Shown: positions 37,380 through 47,360, counted from the stretch's first letter. The stretch: DNA of 64,000 nucleotides from Nitrosospira briensis (GCF_900115125.1 NZ_FOVJ01000006.1:62001-126000); one strand, 5' to 3'. Translations and numbers: made by a program. Notes: a model not told the origin generated them from the letters alone.

Positions 37380-37555
37380 TGAATTCTTCCTCTCTAAAAA
37401 TCATTAACATGACGTGGATTCAAGTTCGAAGCGCATAACGGAGATTGCGATGCGCGATAACAGGACCAGGCACCCCGAGTTGAAAACCTTTCCCCAACTC
37501 GACCCTGGTCACGTTCAGGACCGGACAAGTTCGTATTTCAGACTCATACGAAGCT

Positions 37556-37593
37556 CATTTAAAAGGCCACCCGCTGGGGTGGCCTTTTAAATG
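37556..37593. terminator. Strong terminator hairpin
   Basis: A perfect 17-bp inverted repeat (arms 37556-37572 and 37577-37593) with a GCTG loop. Its core is AAAAGGCCACCC/GGGTGGCCTTTT, with A/T runs on both sides. It borders an ssrA-3'-end-like sequence and, read on the minus strand, lies directly after it, as a tmRNA terminator would. Confidence 0.85.
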
Positions 37594-37611
37594 GTGACGG
37601 CGGCGGGAATC
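37592..37611 (-). repeat. ssrA 3'-end-like remnant (possible older attachment site)
   Basis: Matches the true tmRNA 3' end at 56289-56308 in 18 of 20 bases, in the same orientation, including the CCA terminus and GATTCCCGCCGCC. The next bases diverge. It may be the far-side att copy of an earlier insertion into ssrA. Confidence 0.5.
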
Positions 37612-37975
37612 TCAGGCTCCCATCAGTTCAAGAAAATAAGTTCCTTAGTGCCGGTAGCTTGTGTTGGTTAGCCCTGATTCGGCAGGTTACTCAGGGTGCC
37701 CAGTCCGGCTTCAGTGTAGCATGATATATCCCATTAATATCGTATTAGTTCGATCGCGTGTTTGTCCGGAGATACTATCCGAAACATATGCTCTCGTGAT
37801 ACCAGCTGCAATCCGGCTACCGTCCTGAACGGTGACCGATCTTTTCCTGCCTCGGCGAAATTATTTTGAACATTATCGATCAAACGTAGTGGGCTTAGCT
37901 AGTGATCAACCTGAGCCAGATAAGCCGTTATTAAATAGTTGCCATTAAAGTTATCTTTTACCAATACTTTCCGCC

Positions 37976-38659
37976 ATGCTTTATCTGATATTAGTCTGTT
38001 TTATCGCTCTCCTGGTTGTCGGGCCTTCCTACTGGGTCAAACATACCATGGAAAAATATAGTGAACCGGCGGATCGCTATTCATTCACCGGAGCACAACT
38101 CGCTCGCAATTTGCTGGATCATGCCAATCTACCACATATCAGGGTGGAGGTAACCGAATCGGGCGACCACTATGATCCGCTGGAAAAAGTGGTCCGTCTC
38201 ACACCGGACAAGTTTAATGGCCGCTCGCTGACAGCCATAACAGTTGCAGCGCATGAAGTCGGCCATGCGATCCAGGATCAGGATAACTACGCGCCTCTTG
38301 CCTTGCGTACCACGCTGGTGCAATGGGCTGCACCCGCAGAGAAACTGGGCGCGGGCATCCTGATGTTGTCTCCTGTGATCATGGCGGTATCGCGCTCTCC
38401 TGCGGCAGGATTGCTATTTCTTGTCGGTGGCATTCTGACACTGGGAAGCGCGGCGCTTGTGCACGCGCTAACCTTGCCGATGGAACTGAATGCGAGTTTT
38501 GCCCGGGCTCTGCCAATTCTGGAGAGAGAGCGTTATCTGATCGATGGGGACTTGCCGCACGCCCGGCGTTTGCTTAATGCCGCGGCATGGACTTATGTTG
38601 CCGCCTCCTTGATGGCACTCCTCAATGTGGCGCGTTGGTTGGCGATTCTTCGCCGATAA
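37976..38659 (+). CDS. YugP-like zinc metallopeptidase, membrane-bound
   Basis: A 227-residue membrane protease of the YugP (neutral zinc metallopeptidase 2) family. One N-terminal helix is followed by a soluble segment with the zincin motif AAHEVGHAIQDQ (HExxH, residues about 90-101). Two C-terminal hydrophobic stretches follow, with the conserved PMELNASFARALPIL, which supplies a third zinc ligand region. Substrates are unknown. It is the first gene right of the putative ssrA remnant. Confidence 0.88.
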   Translation: MLYLILVCFIALLVVGPSYWVKHTMEKYSEPADRYSFTGAQLARNLLDHANLPHIRVEVTESGDHYDPLEKVVRLTPDKFNGRSLTAITVAAHEVGHAIQDQDNYAPLALRTTLVQWAAPAEKLGAGILMLSPVIMAVSRSPAAGLLFLVGGILTLGSAALVHALTLPMELNASFARALPILERERYLIDGDLPHARRLLNAAAWTYVAASLMALLNVARWLAILRR

Positions 38660-38732
38660 TTGAAATTAAGCTTGGGGACATGGGCTTGCCGCGATTGAGC
38701 GATATGAGAGTAACTACTGGAACACGGCTCGT

Positions 38733-40007
38733 TCATTGGCGCACCCACTGTTTGGGGAGCAGGAAGGCTTCAGGACGGAACTGTTCCCCCGTTTCCGGAT
38801 GACGCACGGTGCGTTTGACTACAAAATCGAAGAGTAGCGGATTCTTGCGGTAAATTTCATTGAGCCACCGCCGCTCCTTCGATGTGATGAATCCATCCTG
38901 CTGCAGCGCCCGGGTCTGGATTACCACATTGATACCGCCAAGCGGGTAATCACTGCCGTTGATGAGCCGATGGTGAAGATCGGGTCGCTCAAGCAGACGC
39001 AGCAGGGGTTCATCGAGATGGTTAAAGTACGTGATCGCCGAAATTTCTGCGTAGAGGGTTCCTTCATGCGCCGGATCGTCCATCATGCGAAGCAACAGGT
39101 CGATACCCGGCACCTGGTTTGAACCCCACAACGAATTCGATGCATGAGTTGGCGCGTCGAGATCGCGAAATGAGCCGTTGCTTGCTGCATGCAGCGCCAC
39201 CACCGTTACGCCGCGCGCCAGCGGCCGGCGCAGGCGCAACGGGTTTCCAAGTTCCTGATCTACGGTCTCTACCGCGTGTTCATCGCCTGTATGGCTGAGC
39301 AAAATCATTCCATGCTCACGCATCGCCTCGTAGAACTTATCATGCGCTGAATCAGCGGGATCGATCTTCATCGTGCTGGGCAGCCACTTGACGTACTGCA
39401 CCCCCCGCTTGCCCCAATAGCGAAGCTGCTCGACTGCGTTCGGCCGGGCGGGGTGAATCGAGACGACCGGAACGAATTTGGCGGGCGACCGCTGCGAAAC
39501 TTCCCACACCGACTCGTTGGAGACGTAGATCGGCGTCTGGTCTGGCTGAGGGTTGCCGTGCGCGTCGTATGTCCGATCGAGAGCGTAGAGCAGGAAAGAC
39601 GTTCCCTCGGGGAAGTGCGAGGCCAGCCGCTCAAGTCGCTCAATGTAGCGCTGTTCAACATCGTCCGCCCACTCGACACCTGCTCCGCTCAGGAAGATAT
39701 CGGTGCGAAGCCTACGAACGGGATTCGACCACGACAACCAACTGGGATGAACCTCGCGGGAAATATGATGCACGTGCGCATCGGCAAGACGCGATGGGTC
39801 AAGGCCAGAGAAGGCTTTATCGACCAATGCGGCGGCTTCGGGACTCAGTTCGGTCTCAAGATCTTCAGGAACGGCGTCAAACGCTCCGCCGAGTTGATTC
39901 GTCAGCAGGTGACAGCCCGCCATCATCGCGAGCAAAGTAATGAGCAGCGCATGCGCGATGGTCCGCCGCAGTCGGTTGCAACTTATATCAAAATCCGGGA
40001 ATTTCAT
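38733..40007 (-). CDS. Lipoprotein TIM-barrel amidohydrolase
   Basis: A 424-residue metal-dependent hydrolase. The start MKFPDFDISC is preferred because it places a signal helix (HALLITLLAMMAGC) near the N-terminus with a lipobox Cys; a frame start 23 codons upstream also exists. Catalytic features: DAHVHH (HxH), LLSHTGDEHAV, VVALHAASNG and GSDYPLGG (distal Asp), as in the amidohydrolase 2 group. It probably acts in the periplasm, anchored by lipid. Substrate unknown. It converges on the YugP-like gene. Confidence 0.82.
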   Translation of the reverse strand: MKFPDFDISCNRLRRTIAHALLITLLAMMAGCHLLTNQLGGAFDAVPEDLETELSPEAAALVDKAFSGLDPSRLADAHVHHISREVHPSWLSWSNPVRRLRTDIFLSGAGVEWADDVEQRYIERLERLASHFPEGTSFLLYALDRTYDAHGNPQPDQTPIYVSNESVWEVSQRSPAKFVPVVSIHPARPNAVEQLRYWGKRGVQYVKWLPSTMKIDPADSAHDKFYEAMREHGMILLSHTGDEHAVETVDQELGNPLRLRRPLARGVTVVALHAASNGSFRDLDAPTHASNSLWGSNQVPGIDLLLRMMDDPAHEGTLYAEISAITYFNHLDEPLLRLLERPDLHHRLINGSDYPLGGINVVIQTRALQQDGFITSKERRWLNEIYRKNPLLFDFVVKRTVRHPETGEQFRPEAFLLPKQWVRQ

Positions 40008-40220
40008 GTCCAATTGTTCAACGACATCGCAGAGAACGGAATCTAATGCCGGCTGCCATTCGTTAATCATCAGCATTCCTGATGCTTACCCCTGGAGATT
40101 TTATTTTAGCTTGTCATGATATGATCGCGCGTCCTGGTCTTTTACCCCAGCTAAATTTTCACTCATAACCTTACGAAGAAACTCCAAAGCAGCTTTCCTC
40201 GTCCCTGGATTTTGTGACAA

Positions 40221-41213
40221 GTGACAGCACGAACAAAAACCGCTGGGACAGCTAAATCACCCACCCGGCTTGTGATCCATGGCGGCGCCGGTACTATCAC
40301 GCGCAGCAAGCTGAAAGCCGAGCTCGAGCAGGCGTATACGCAGGTGCTTGAGCAATCGCTTACTGCTGGCCATGCAGTGCTTGAAGCGGGCGGCAACAGC
40401 ATTGATGCTGTTATTGCGGCAATTGTGGTGATGGAAGATTCGCCTTTATTCAATGCCGGCAAGGGCGCGGTGTTCAGTAATGCCGGCAACACTGAACTGG
40501 ACGCGTCCATTATGGATGGTGCCACGCGCATGGCGGGTTCTGTTGCTGCGGTTACGACAATTCGCAACCCCATCCGCGCTGCGCATGCCGTTATGACGAA
40601 TAGCTCGCACGTGATGCTGATGGGCCAGGGCGCGGATGCTTTCGCCGCCGAGAAAGGCCTGGAAATCGTTGACCCGTCCTATTTCCACACCGAATTCCGC
40701 TGGAATCAGTTGCAAAAAGCAATTGCACAGGAACGACTGCAACAAGATCACGATGTGGTTCCCGATACGCCCTACCCTGAAACGAATGAAAAGCGTGGAA
40801 CGGTCGGCGCCGTGGCGCTGGACCGTCACGGCAATCTCGCCGCCGGCACATCAACGGGCGGGCTAACGAACAAGCGGTTCGGGCGTGTGGGAGACTCGCC
40901 CGTCATCGGTGCTGGAACCTACGCGGACAATCGTTCGGTCGCGGTATCCGCGACAGGTACGGGAGAAATATTCATACGCACTGTGGCTGCGTTCAACACC
41001 GCAGCACAAGTACGATTACAGCACCTTCCAATTACAGAAGCGGCGGATAACACGCTGGGGGAAATCGCTGACATTGGCGGCGATGGCGGTTTGATCGTGC
41101 TGGATGCAAAAGGCAATCATGCAATGCGTTTCAATACCAGAGGCATGTTCCGGGGCACTATCGGTGGCGACGGCATCGCGCAGGTGAGCATTTTCTCGGA
41201 TAAAAATCCATAA
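40221..41213 (+). CDS. iaaA: Isoaspartyl peptidase / L-asparaginase (Ntn-hydrolase)
   Basis: A 330-residue plant-type asparaginase. The proenzyme cleaves itself to expose Thr194 (in RGTVGAVALD) as the nucleophile; the motifs VIHGGAG at the start and TSTGGLTNKRFGRVGDSPVIGAGTYAD are diagnostic. It hydrolyses isoaspartyl dipeptides and asparagine. The frame begins with GTG; there is no signal peptide, so it is cytoplasmic. Confidence 0.92.
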   Translation: MTARTKTAGTAKSPTRLVIHGGAGTITRSKLKAELEQAYTQVLEQSLTAGHAVLEAGGNSIDAVIAAIVVMEDSPLFNAGKGAVFSNAGNTELDASIMDGATRMAGSVAAVTTIRNPIRAAHAVMTNSSHVMLMGQGADAFAAEKGLEIVDPSYFHTEFRWNQLQKAIAQERLQQDHDVVPDTPYPETNEKRGTVGAVALDRHGNLAAGTSTGGLTNKRFGRVGDSPVIGAGTYADNRSVAVSATGTGEIFIRTVAAFNTAAQVRLQHLPITEAADNTLGEIADIGGDGGLIVLDAKGNHAMRFNTRGMFRGTIGGDGIAQVSIFSDKNP

Positions 41214-42049
41214 CCAGCCTGCTGGTAGCGTGATCCATGCGAGCGGTTCCCTCTCGCAGCCTCCATCGTTTTCGATGGGTCTGCGCAGGGCTTGCATTCG
41301 TACCCGCACTGCAATGCACGGACAGGGAACCAAAAAAGAACGCGGGCGGCGTCGAGGGCGCAGAGGATCAATATTACGGGCCACGCATCCCGTGCCCTCA
41401 AGAAGAGCGTGGAGAACGGAATTGAATGCCGGCTTCCCGCTGCCAACATCTCGATGCTTCGCGACGCGTTCTCGCAAAAATGTTTACGAATTTTTAGATA
41501 ACTCGCACCGAGCGCTTTTTTTTTTACCATATCACGCGCTCCTTCTCGGTAACCTTCGGTATAGCGCAATGCTATTTCTTAAAATACTTTTCAGTTGATT
41601 TCGCGATATTTGTCTATATTAAAAACTGTGGCGGGATTCGAGCAGTAGTCAATAATAAGATAAGAGCTTCCCTGTATCCTGATGAAAAATAAAAAAAGGA
41701 ATTGTCCCTTTAGCTTCGGTTGGGGCCTTCCCCCTTGGCTGGATTTGATACCCGCCCTCAAACAGAACGGTAGCCCGTTCGAGCACGACACGACTGCACA
41801 AAGCTACCGATCTATCACGGCTGTCCTCCTACATCGAATGGTTGTTCGGTGGCATCGAACATTGCGTCACCTTCGAAGAGAGATAAGTCGCGTTCCATCT
41901 TAAAGGCCCCTATGTAAAAACGAACAATGTTGCATAACGGAAAATGCTCATCCTCAACATATCTTTAGTCGACGATTTGTGATCAAAGCGGTCACCAAAA
42001 AGGACCCATGGCCGCCCATCCAGACTGTAGACGGATTTAGGAGGTTCAC
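41214..42049. other. Gene-free stretch between the asparaginase and lipase-like genes
   Basis: Frames here are short and have mixed composition with no recognised motif. A piece near 41770-41890 reads like a decayed coding remnant but cannot be assigned. A GGAGG-type site precedes the next gene. Confidence 0.4.
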
Positions 42050-43693
42050 ATGTGGAAAGTCTTTTTGCGAAACGAGAATGGGGAATGGAAAGAGACTCCC
42101 GCGGTAGAAATAGAAACCAACCAAGGACCATTCAGAAGCAGCCAAGCTTTAGCTGCGGCGCAGCAAGTACCAAGCGATTTACGTCAGCTCATCAAGTATC
42201 TTGAGGCGGAGGCTGAAAGACCAGAGTTATCCCGCGATGCGATTGAACTTTGGGCTCAAGACGCCCAAAAGGAGTCTGATACCTTTGACTGGGCAGGCTC
42301 GCCCAAGCTAAGAGCGATCGAGGAAGGTTTGGCGCTATTTCCGAAACCCCAAGTTACCTCCGCACAGGATGACAGACTTATTACTATAGCATGGCATGAT
42401 CATGCCGCTGTGTTGATCCCCATCCCCATGCGGGGACATCAAATTATACTTCGCCTCGAGTATATCGCTGAACCCGAGGACGAGTATCGGGTGGAAAGAC
42501 TTCGTTTCCGCCATGCACCCGATGAGGACTACTCCCTCGAAACGTTTGTTGATTGGCGGGGATACTTTGGTATGAACAGCGCCGTTATCGACGGGTGGAC
42601 CATGATGCGCGCTGGCAGCAGGGGCTATGTGGCCTCCTTTGTCGGAACTACTGGTTTCGTTGTCGGGACAGTGCTGCGCCGACTCACCCGTCCGCAACCA
42701 ACGCCGGAAGAGGACCCCACAGCCCGCCCGCGGCAAATAGGCATGGAACGAAAATACTCAGCGATCGCGAGGAGTTGCCCCGATCTTTCGACCATTAAAG
42801 AGGTCGCTACCCATGAGAGGGCGATGGTATTTGTCCATGGAACTGTATCCTGCGGGATCCAAGGGCTAAAAGATCTCTTTCCGCAAATGACTGAGGAACT
42901 AATACCGGAGCCGGTTTACCGCTTTGAACATGACACTTTTCTCAAACTTGATGCCAACGCCAAGGAGCTCGTCGCACTCATCAAGGAGCACATCGATACC
43001 AAACAGCTATTGCTCGCTGCACATTCGCGTGGCGGATTGGTGGCGAAACTCGCCGCCTACCAACTGAGGAGAGACAACTATCCGGGCAAAGTAACGGTCT
43101 ATACCTTCGGTACCCCGAACCTTGGCACACCGCTCGTTGCAATAGGAAAAAGGATGCTGAACCTATTATACAAGATGGGGGAGGACTTCGCTGAGGTCAT
43201 ACCACTCCCCCTTATGACCTCCCTTGTGAAGGGCTTCAGTTATGCAGTTAATGTACCCACTCTTCCACCAGGAATAAGCGCCATGCAGGAGGACTCGCCG
43301 GAGGTGTCGATGCTTCAAATGTTTGTTGATCCGGTCAATACGCGTACGTGGGGAAGCGACTTCAACGTGGGAAGTGGGACCTCGGGGTTCGGTGCCGCTG
43401 TGGAAGGAGCTCTCCTCGGCGCCTTAAGTGACCGCCGTCATGACTTAGTCGTACCGACTGCATCTGCGCTTGCCTTTGGGAGCGCGGAGCCTGTCCTGGC
43501 GTGCTCTCATACCCGATACTTTTTGGAGTCTGCGGTACGCGATGAGATTAAGGCTTTTTTGGCGCCAAACGTCGGGGCTACCGTCGCGCCTGAACCGCGA
43601 ACTGGTTCCTCGCAGACTGATGGTTGCCCGGGCGATAAGAAAGTAGTTAAACCCCCCTTGCGCATGAAAAGCGATAAGAAATACCAGTTATGA
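42050..43693 (+). CDS. Lipase-like alpha/beta hydrolase with unique N-terminal region
   Basis: A 547-residue protein. Residues 1 to about 250 have no domain I recognise. From about 255 an alpha/beta hydrolase follows: oxyanion region FVHGTVSCG (around residue 263), nucleophile elbow AAHSRGG with Ser326 (AxSxG rather than GxSxG), a YTFGTPNLGTPL segment typical of lipases and PGAP1-like proteins, a likely Asp in RRHDLVVP and a His in CSHTRYF. The elbow variant and Ala are compatible with activity. No signal peptide, so it is probably cytoplasmic. Substrate unknown. Confidence 0.8.
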   Translation: MWKVFLRNENGEWKETPAVEIETNQGPFRSSQALAAAQQVPSDLRQLIKYLEAEAERPELSRDAIELWAQDAQKESDTFDWAGSPKLRAIEEGLALFPKPQVTSAQDDRLITIAWHDHAAVLIPIPMRGHQIILRLEYIAEPEDEYRVERLRFRHAPDEDYSLETFVDWRGYFGMNSAVIDGWTMMRAGSRGYVASFVGTTGFVVGTVLRRLTRPQPTPEEDPTARPRQIGMERKYSAIARSCPDLSTIKEVATHERAMVFVHGTVSCGIQGLKDLFPQMTEELIPEPVYRFEHDTFLKLDANAKELVALIKEHIDTKQLLLAAHSRGGLVAKLAAYQLRRDNYPGKVTVYTFGTPNLGTPLVAIGKRMLNLLYKMGEDFAEVIPLPLMTSLVKGFSYAVNVPTLPPGISAMQEDSPEVSMLQMFVDPVNTRTWGSDFNVGSGTSGFGAAVEGALLGALSDRRHDLVVPTASALAFGSAEPVLACSHTRYFLESAVRDEIKAFLAPNVGATVAPEPRTGSSQTDGCPGDKKVVKPPLRMKSDKKYQL

Positions 43694-43904
43694 CAAGAAA
43701 AACAGATCAAACAAATGTCTAGGACTGATCAAAGTGGTGTGTTCAATTGCTCGGCAGCCTACATAAGCCGCAAGTACCCCTCCATTCAGGGTACATGGAA
43801 ATTGGTTCGCTCTCGATAAAACCTGCCGTTCGTACCACCATCGCCAAAGACTATCCTCTCGATAGCTTTTGTAGATAACAGAGTTACGGAATTGAGGATT
43901 GATT

Positions 43905-45251
43905 TTATCGCCACTTTATCCGGACTGGAATTCCACCTTTCGGTCGCAGGGTTACCGCCAGTTCAATCTCGACTTCATCAGTGCGCAGCAACTGTAAATC
44001 ACAGTGCTGGACTATCATGCTCAGCAAAAGCTGGCTTTCAAGTAAGGCGAAATGATTAGCGATACAGATACGCTCACCGGTGCCGAAAGGCATAAAAGAA
44101 AACCTTCGATTTTCGGGCATTAGAAACCGATCAGGGTCAAACTGCTCCGGTTGTGGCCAAAAATCAGAATGATGATGAAGATTGAAGATACTGAATATCG
44201 AAAGCCTGCCGGACTTTAAAGAATAGCCGTCGACCTCGGTATCCCTACTGACTTTACGCACCAAAATGCCAGCAGGTGGACGGAAGCGCATCGATTCATT
44301 CAGCACAGCCCTGGTATAAACAAGCTGCTGCAAATCTTCGGCGTTCGGTATTTTTCCTTGAGGCAGTCCGTCAAGTTCCCTTTGCAGTTTAGCGAGCACA
44401 TCCGAATGCCGGGCCAGCAAATATAAGGTCCAGCTCAATAAATTCGCGGTGGTTTCATGGCCTGCGCTAAAAATGGTAATGACTTCATCGCGAACCTGCC
44501 TGTCGGTCATCTTTTCACCACTGCTGTCATCGCACGCTTTTAGCAGCATATCCAATAAGTCGTTATGGGCGGATGATGCGGTGCGGCGCTGATCGATGAT
44601 TCCGTAAATGACCTCATCGATTATTCCCAATGCCCGTTTGAACTCCTGATTGGCCGGGGTGGGTATATACAAGGGAAGCGTCAAGGGATTCAGGAGGCTT
44701 TTGGCGGCATACTTGAGTAAAGTATCCAGAGATGGAGCGATATGTTCTATTTTGTCGAGGACGCTGGTGCTGAACATGGTCTGGGTGATCACCTCTAATG
44801 TCAGCTGAATCATTTCACGAGGCAGGTCAACCTCCGCACCTTCTCCCAACTGCCGCCATCTATCAAGCATATTGCCGCCAGCCATCGCGATTTGCGGCAG
44901 CAGCGTGGTTATGTTGCTTCTCTGAAAAACCGGCTGCATCAACCGCCGTTGCCTTTGCCATAAATCACCCTGGCTTGTTACCAATCCCTGCCCCAAAACC
45001 AATGCCAGGCCAGTTGGTTTTCCGGCATTGTGGATTTTTACGAAAATATCGCTTTGCTTGATCAGGGCTTGTTCAAACAATTTCGGATGACTGAATAGAT
45101 AAAATTCGCGGGTAGCCAATCTGAAGCTGACCAGGTCACCATAATCTCGCTGCCAGTCACAAAGGGCTTGAAACGGATTTGCCATCATCTGGCTTAAGTT
45201 ACCCAGCAGAAAATCGCCTTTGACCTGCGGAACCGTTTTGTAATGCGGCAT
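43905..45251 (-). CDS. Cytochrome P450
   Basis: A P450 monooxygenase of about 448 residues. The I-helix oxygen motif is AGHETTAN, the K-helix ExxR is ESMR, and the heme thiolate loop is FGTGERICIANHFA (Cys ligand). The residue two after the Cys is Ala, where Gly is usual. The start is either the GTG at 45257 or the ATG at 45251 (MPHYKTVPQ); I prefer the ATG. Sequence style is close to fatty-acid-hydroxylating bacterial P450s, but substrate and redox partner are unknown. No ferredoxin gene adjoins it. Confidence 0.93.
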   Translation of the reverse strand: MPHYKTVPQVKGDFLLGNLSQMMANPFQALCDWQRDYGDLVSFRLATREFYLFSHPKLFEQALIKQSDIFVKIHNAGKPTGLALVLGQGLVTSQGDLWQRQRRLMQPVFQRSNITTLLPQIAMAGGNMLDRWRQLGEGAEVDLPREMIQLTLEVITQTMFSTSVLDKIEHIAPSLDTLLKYAAKSLLNPLTLPLYIPTPANQEFKRALGIIDEVIYGIIDQRRTASSAHNDLLDMLLKACDDSSGEKMTDRQVRDEVITIFSAGHETTANLLSWTLYLLARHSDVLAKLQRELDGLPQGKIPNAEDLQQLVYTRAVLNESMRFRPPAGILVRKVSRDTEVDGYSLKSGRLSIFSIFNLHHHSDFWPQPEQFDPDRFLMPENRRFSFMPFGTGERICIANHFALLESQLLLSMIVQHCDLQLLRTDEVEIELAVTLRPKGGIPVRIKWR

Positions 45252-46297
45252 CGTCACTACCAGTTTGTAAGTTTCAATGACGATACATGTTTATTGAATC
45301 AGCGTGTGTATTAAGCAAGCGCCGTAGGCCCAACATCTTGGATAAAAATTCGCCAGGGAGGGCGATTGTGTTAAAGGGAAATTACTTTTAAAGGTAAAGC
45401 GAGCGAGGGGATTGGAGTGGTGTTGCGGCTATGAAAAGAGGTAGATGAAGCGGAGGGCCGGAATTACGAGCTTGATTTAAATAAAATCGAATGTCTAAGA
45501 GTGGAAGGACAGCTTTTTTTAAAACTGCTACCTTGGGAGGAGAAGAGGCGGGACCCTAGGTAAGACAACAACAACTAGCGCGGCAATGGGTCCAGCCAGG
45601 TATGTAGATTGCTTAAAAAACCGCTTACGAAGATTGATTAGGCTCCTCGTCCCATATTTGTCGAATTCCAAAAAGCACTGTCGCGACCGGGACAACAAAA
45701 AGAAACATCTGCAACCACTCCATAATTTCCATTTGATCTTTATCCTCAAAAAATATTCAGTTATAAAAACTTTCCACTTTGCACCTATTCAGCCCTCCCA
45801 CATATAACGGCTTACTCTGCCTTTCCTGAAGGTGTTTGTGAAGTTTTTGTTATGATGTTGTGAAGAATATGTGAATAACTGACATTTGTCAAGTTATGGA
45901 AAACAGTTGAGATTGATTCGAAGGCATGAAGAAGGTGTTTTTTTAACTTTCCGTACAAGAACATGCACTCTGTTGTGAAGGAAAAAGTGGTCGTGCAGAT
46001 CAGCTGATAGTGATTCGGAAATGAGGAAGCCCAGAAGGACTACGATACAGATGAGAGGAAAGTTTTATTGCGATTTATGATCTGTTTGGGATACGTGATG
46101 GGATTCCAGGCCAGTCCATGAAAATTAACGGCCAGACTAGATTGATCCTGATTGCTCCAGCCGCCTATCCCCGCCCTTCATGCTTTCTACCGGCTAACCG
46201 CTGTATTAAGATATAGCCGATAATCCACCTCCGCATAGAAAATCTCGGCAAGCCCGACATTTGCATGACCCTATAGATTTTGCTATTGATTTTGCGT
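45252..46297. other. A/T-rich intergenic stretch upstream of the P450 gene
   Basis: It holds one weak small membrane-protein frame (45625-45723) and three copies of TTGTGAAG (45836, 45858, 45973), two of them 22 bp apart. No other supportable gene, RNA or terminator was seen. Confidence 0.4.
45625..45723 (-). CDS. Possible small single-span membrane protein
   Basis: A 32-residue frame, MEWLQMFLFVVPVATVLFG then IRQIWDEEPNQSS, one hydrophobic helix plus an acidic tail. The ribosome binding site is weak and no family is known to me, so this is tentative. Confidence 0.3.
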   Translation of the reverse strand: MEWLQMFLFVVPVATVLFGIRQIWDEEPNQSS

Positions 46298-46441
46298 GTG
46301 AAAATTTTTGTAGTTATATTATTAATTATTTCAGGTTTGGCGGGATGCGCAACTAATCGCTCTTCTAGCCGTTCAGGGCAAAATGATGAATGTGCTTCAG
46401 CTGGAAGGGCATTCTTCTACTCCTGCATCACTCGTAGGTAG
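46298..46441 (+). CDS. Possible very small lipoprotein
   Basis: A 47-residue frame with a GTG start: MKIFVVILLIISGLAGCATN (lipobox LAGC, Cys17), then a Ser/Arg-rich stretch and two further cysteines. It ends 53 bp before the proposed element boundary. The lipobox is convincing; start codon and expression are uncertain. Confidence 0.45.
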   Translation: MKIFVVILLIISGLAGCATNRSSSRSGQNDECASAGRAFFYSCITRR

Positions 46442-46494
46442 ATTAAGAAGTTCCTTCGCTCTATAGATTTACCTTGCAATGGTAAATTTCGGCT

Positions 46495-46510
46495 GGCGGC
46501 GTCAATCGAA
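46495..46510 (-). repeat. Candidate attL core
   Basis: GGCGGCG, two differing bases, then AATCGAA; 14 of 16 bases match the ssrA T-arm at 56296-56311 in the same orientation. It lies 54 bp outside the left arm-type boxes. Confidence 0.5.
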
Positions 46511-46563
46511 TAATGCCGTGTAAAGCTTATGTTTATGGGCTCTGTGCAGTTGGAACAACTATC

Positions 46564-46584
46564 GTTACCGTCAAAGTTACCGTC
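46564..46584 (+). promoter_or_regulatory. Left-end integrase arm-type boxes
   Basis: Two exact GTTACCGTC copies at 46564-46572 and 46576-46584, 12 bp apart start to start. The same 9-mer occurs beside the integrase at the other end of the element. Arm-type binding is inferred. Confidence 0.55.
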
Positions 46585-46936
46585 ATACTATCAGTATACC
46601 TATAATAGCTTCGACTTGACTGGCAGGAAATGTCAGATCATGTTGGATTGAATGAATTTTCAAGGTGACGCTAAGGATAAGTTTTCTATTTCGCCATAGG
46701 TAGAAATGTGCCAGAACGGGCCATTGGTATTTTTCCTTGAAAACAGCACAGTCAGATGTGCTAAGTGTATGCTACCGCGTCGCTATAAAAAATAAAATCA
46801 GCCGCTGGTGCAGCAGTTACAATCAATTTCAATGGAAGTGGTGCAACTAACTACACTCTGAAATGCCCCGTTAATTTCATGTTCATGGCAAGGTTGCTGG
46901 AAAGTAGAAAACTGGAATCGGAACCTCGGAGATACA

Positions 46937-47161
46937 ATGAAAAAAGAAACAAAAACTCTAAAAGCATTTAGCATCGAAGAAATAGAAAATGCTATCGCCA
47001 AAGCAGTCTCTGCGTTAATTGACACAGATGTTAAGGCCAATGTGACGCTGTTTAAGCAGAGCGACTTTGATCCACTTCGTTACGTTAATGATGGAGAGGA
47101 ATTCGAGCTATCCCTTACCCTCAAGGTTGCCCGTTTATATGCACCAGAGGGAAAACTTTAA
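46937..47161 (+). CDS. Small protein of unknown function (element cargo)
   Basis: A 74-residue protein, MKKETKTLKAFSIEEIENAI, then KANVTLFKQSDFDPLRYVND and EEFELSLTLKVARLY. A GGAG site sits seven bases before the ATG. No family recognised; alternating charged and hydrophobic pattern suggests a compact alpha/beta fold. Confidence 0.6.
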   Translation: MKKETKTLKAFSIEEIENAIAKAVSALIDTDVKANVTLFKQSDFDPLRYVNDGEEFELSLTLKVARLYAPEGKL

Positions 47162-47360
47162 CCAACTTAACTCTACTTTCGAAAGGGATGCGCTAAAAGC
47201 AGCGCGACCCTCAATTTGAACGTTGGGAGTGTAGAAAAACCGAAAATAGCTCCATTTATAACAATTTTTATAATAGTAAAATCAACGAGTTGAAAACGCG
47301 TATCTCACCTAAAAATCCTTTTTCTACCGCCTCGTTAGAAGGTTTAAGGGTGCCCTACTC

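Larger units (their letters stand above)
37380..37975. other. Gene-free stretch with terminator and ssrA-like remnant
   Basis: No coding frame stands out. It contains the hairpin at 37556-37593 and the ssrA-3'-end-like sequence at 37592-37611, and presumably marks the left boundary of the accessory block. Confidence 0.5.
46442..46936. other. Left end of the ssrA-inserted element
   Basis: Contains the att-like core at 46495-46510 and two GTTACCGTC boxes at 46564-46584. No gene is visible before the small ORF at 46937. Confidence 0.45.

Noticed and set aside
37592-37680. A tRNA or second tmRNA gene on the minus strand
   Set aside because: Only the last 20 bases fit; the T-loop is degenerate and no acceptor partner or anticodon arm can be built.
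41630-41645. Another ssrA-like att site (GGCGGGATTCGAGCAG)
   Set aside because: Only 12 of 16 bases match, it lacks the CCA side and no arm-type boxes lie nearby.
41770-41893. Transposase remnant
   Set aside because: A short frame ending YIEWLFGGIEHCVTFEER hinted at a transposase tail, but no catalytic motif or inverted repeats were found.
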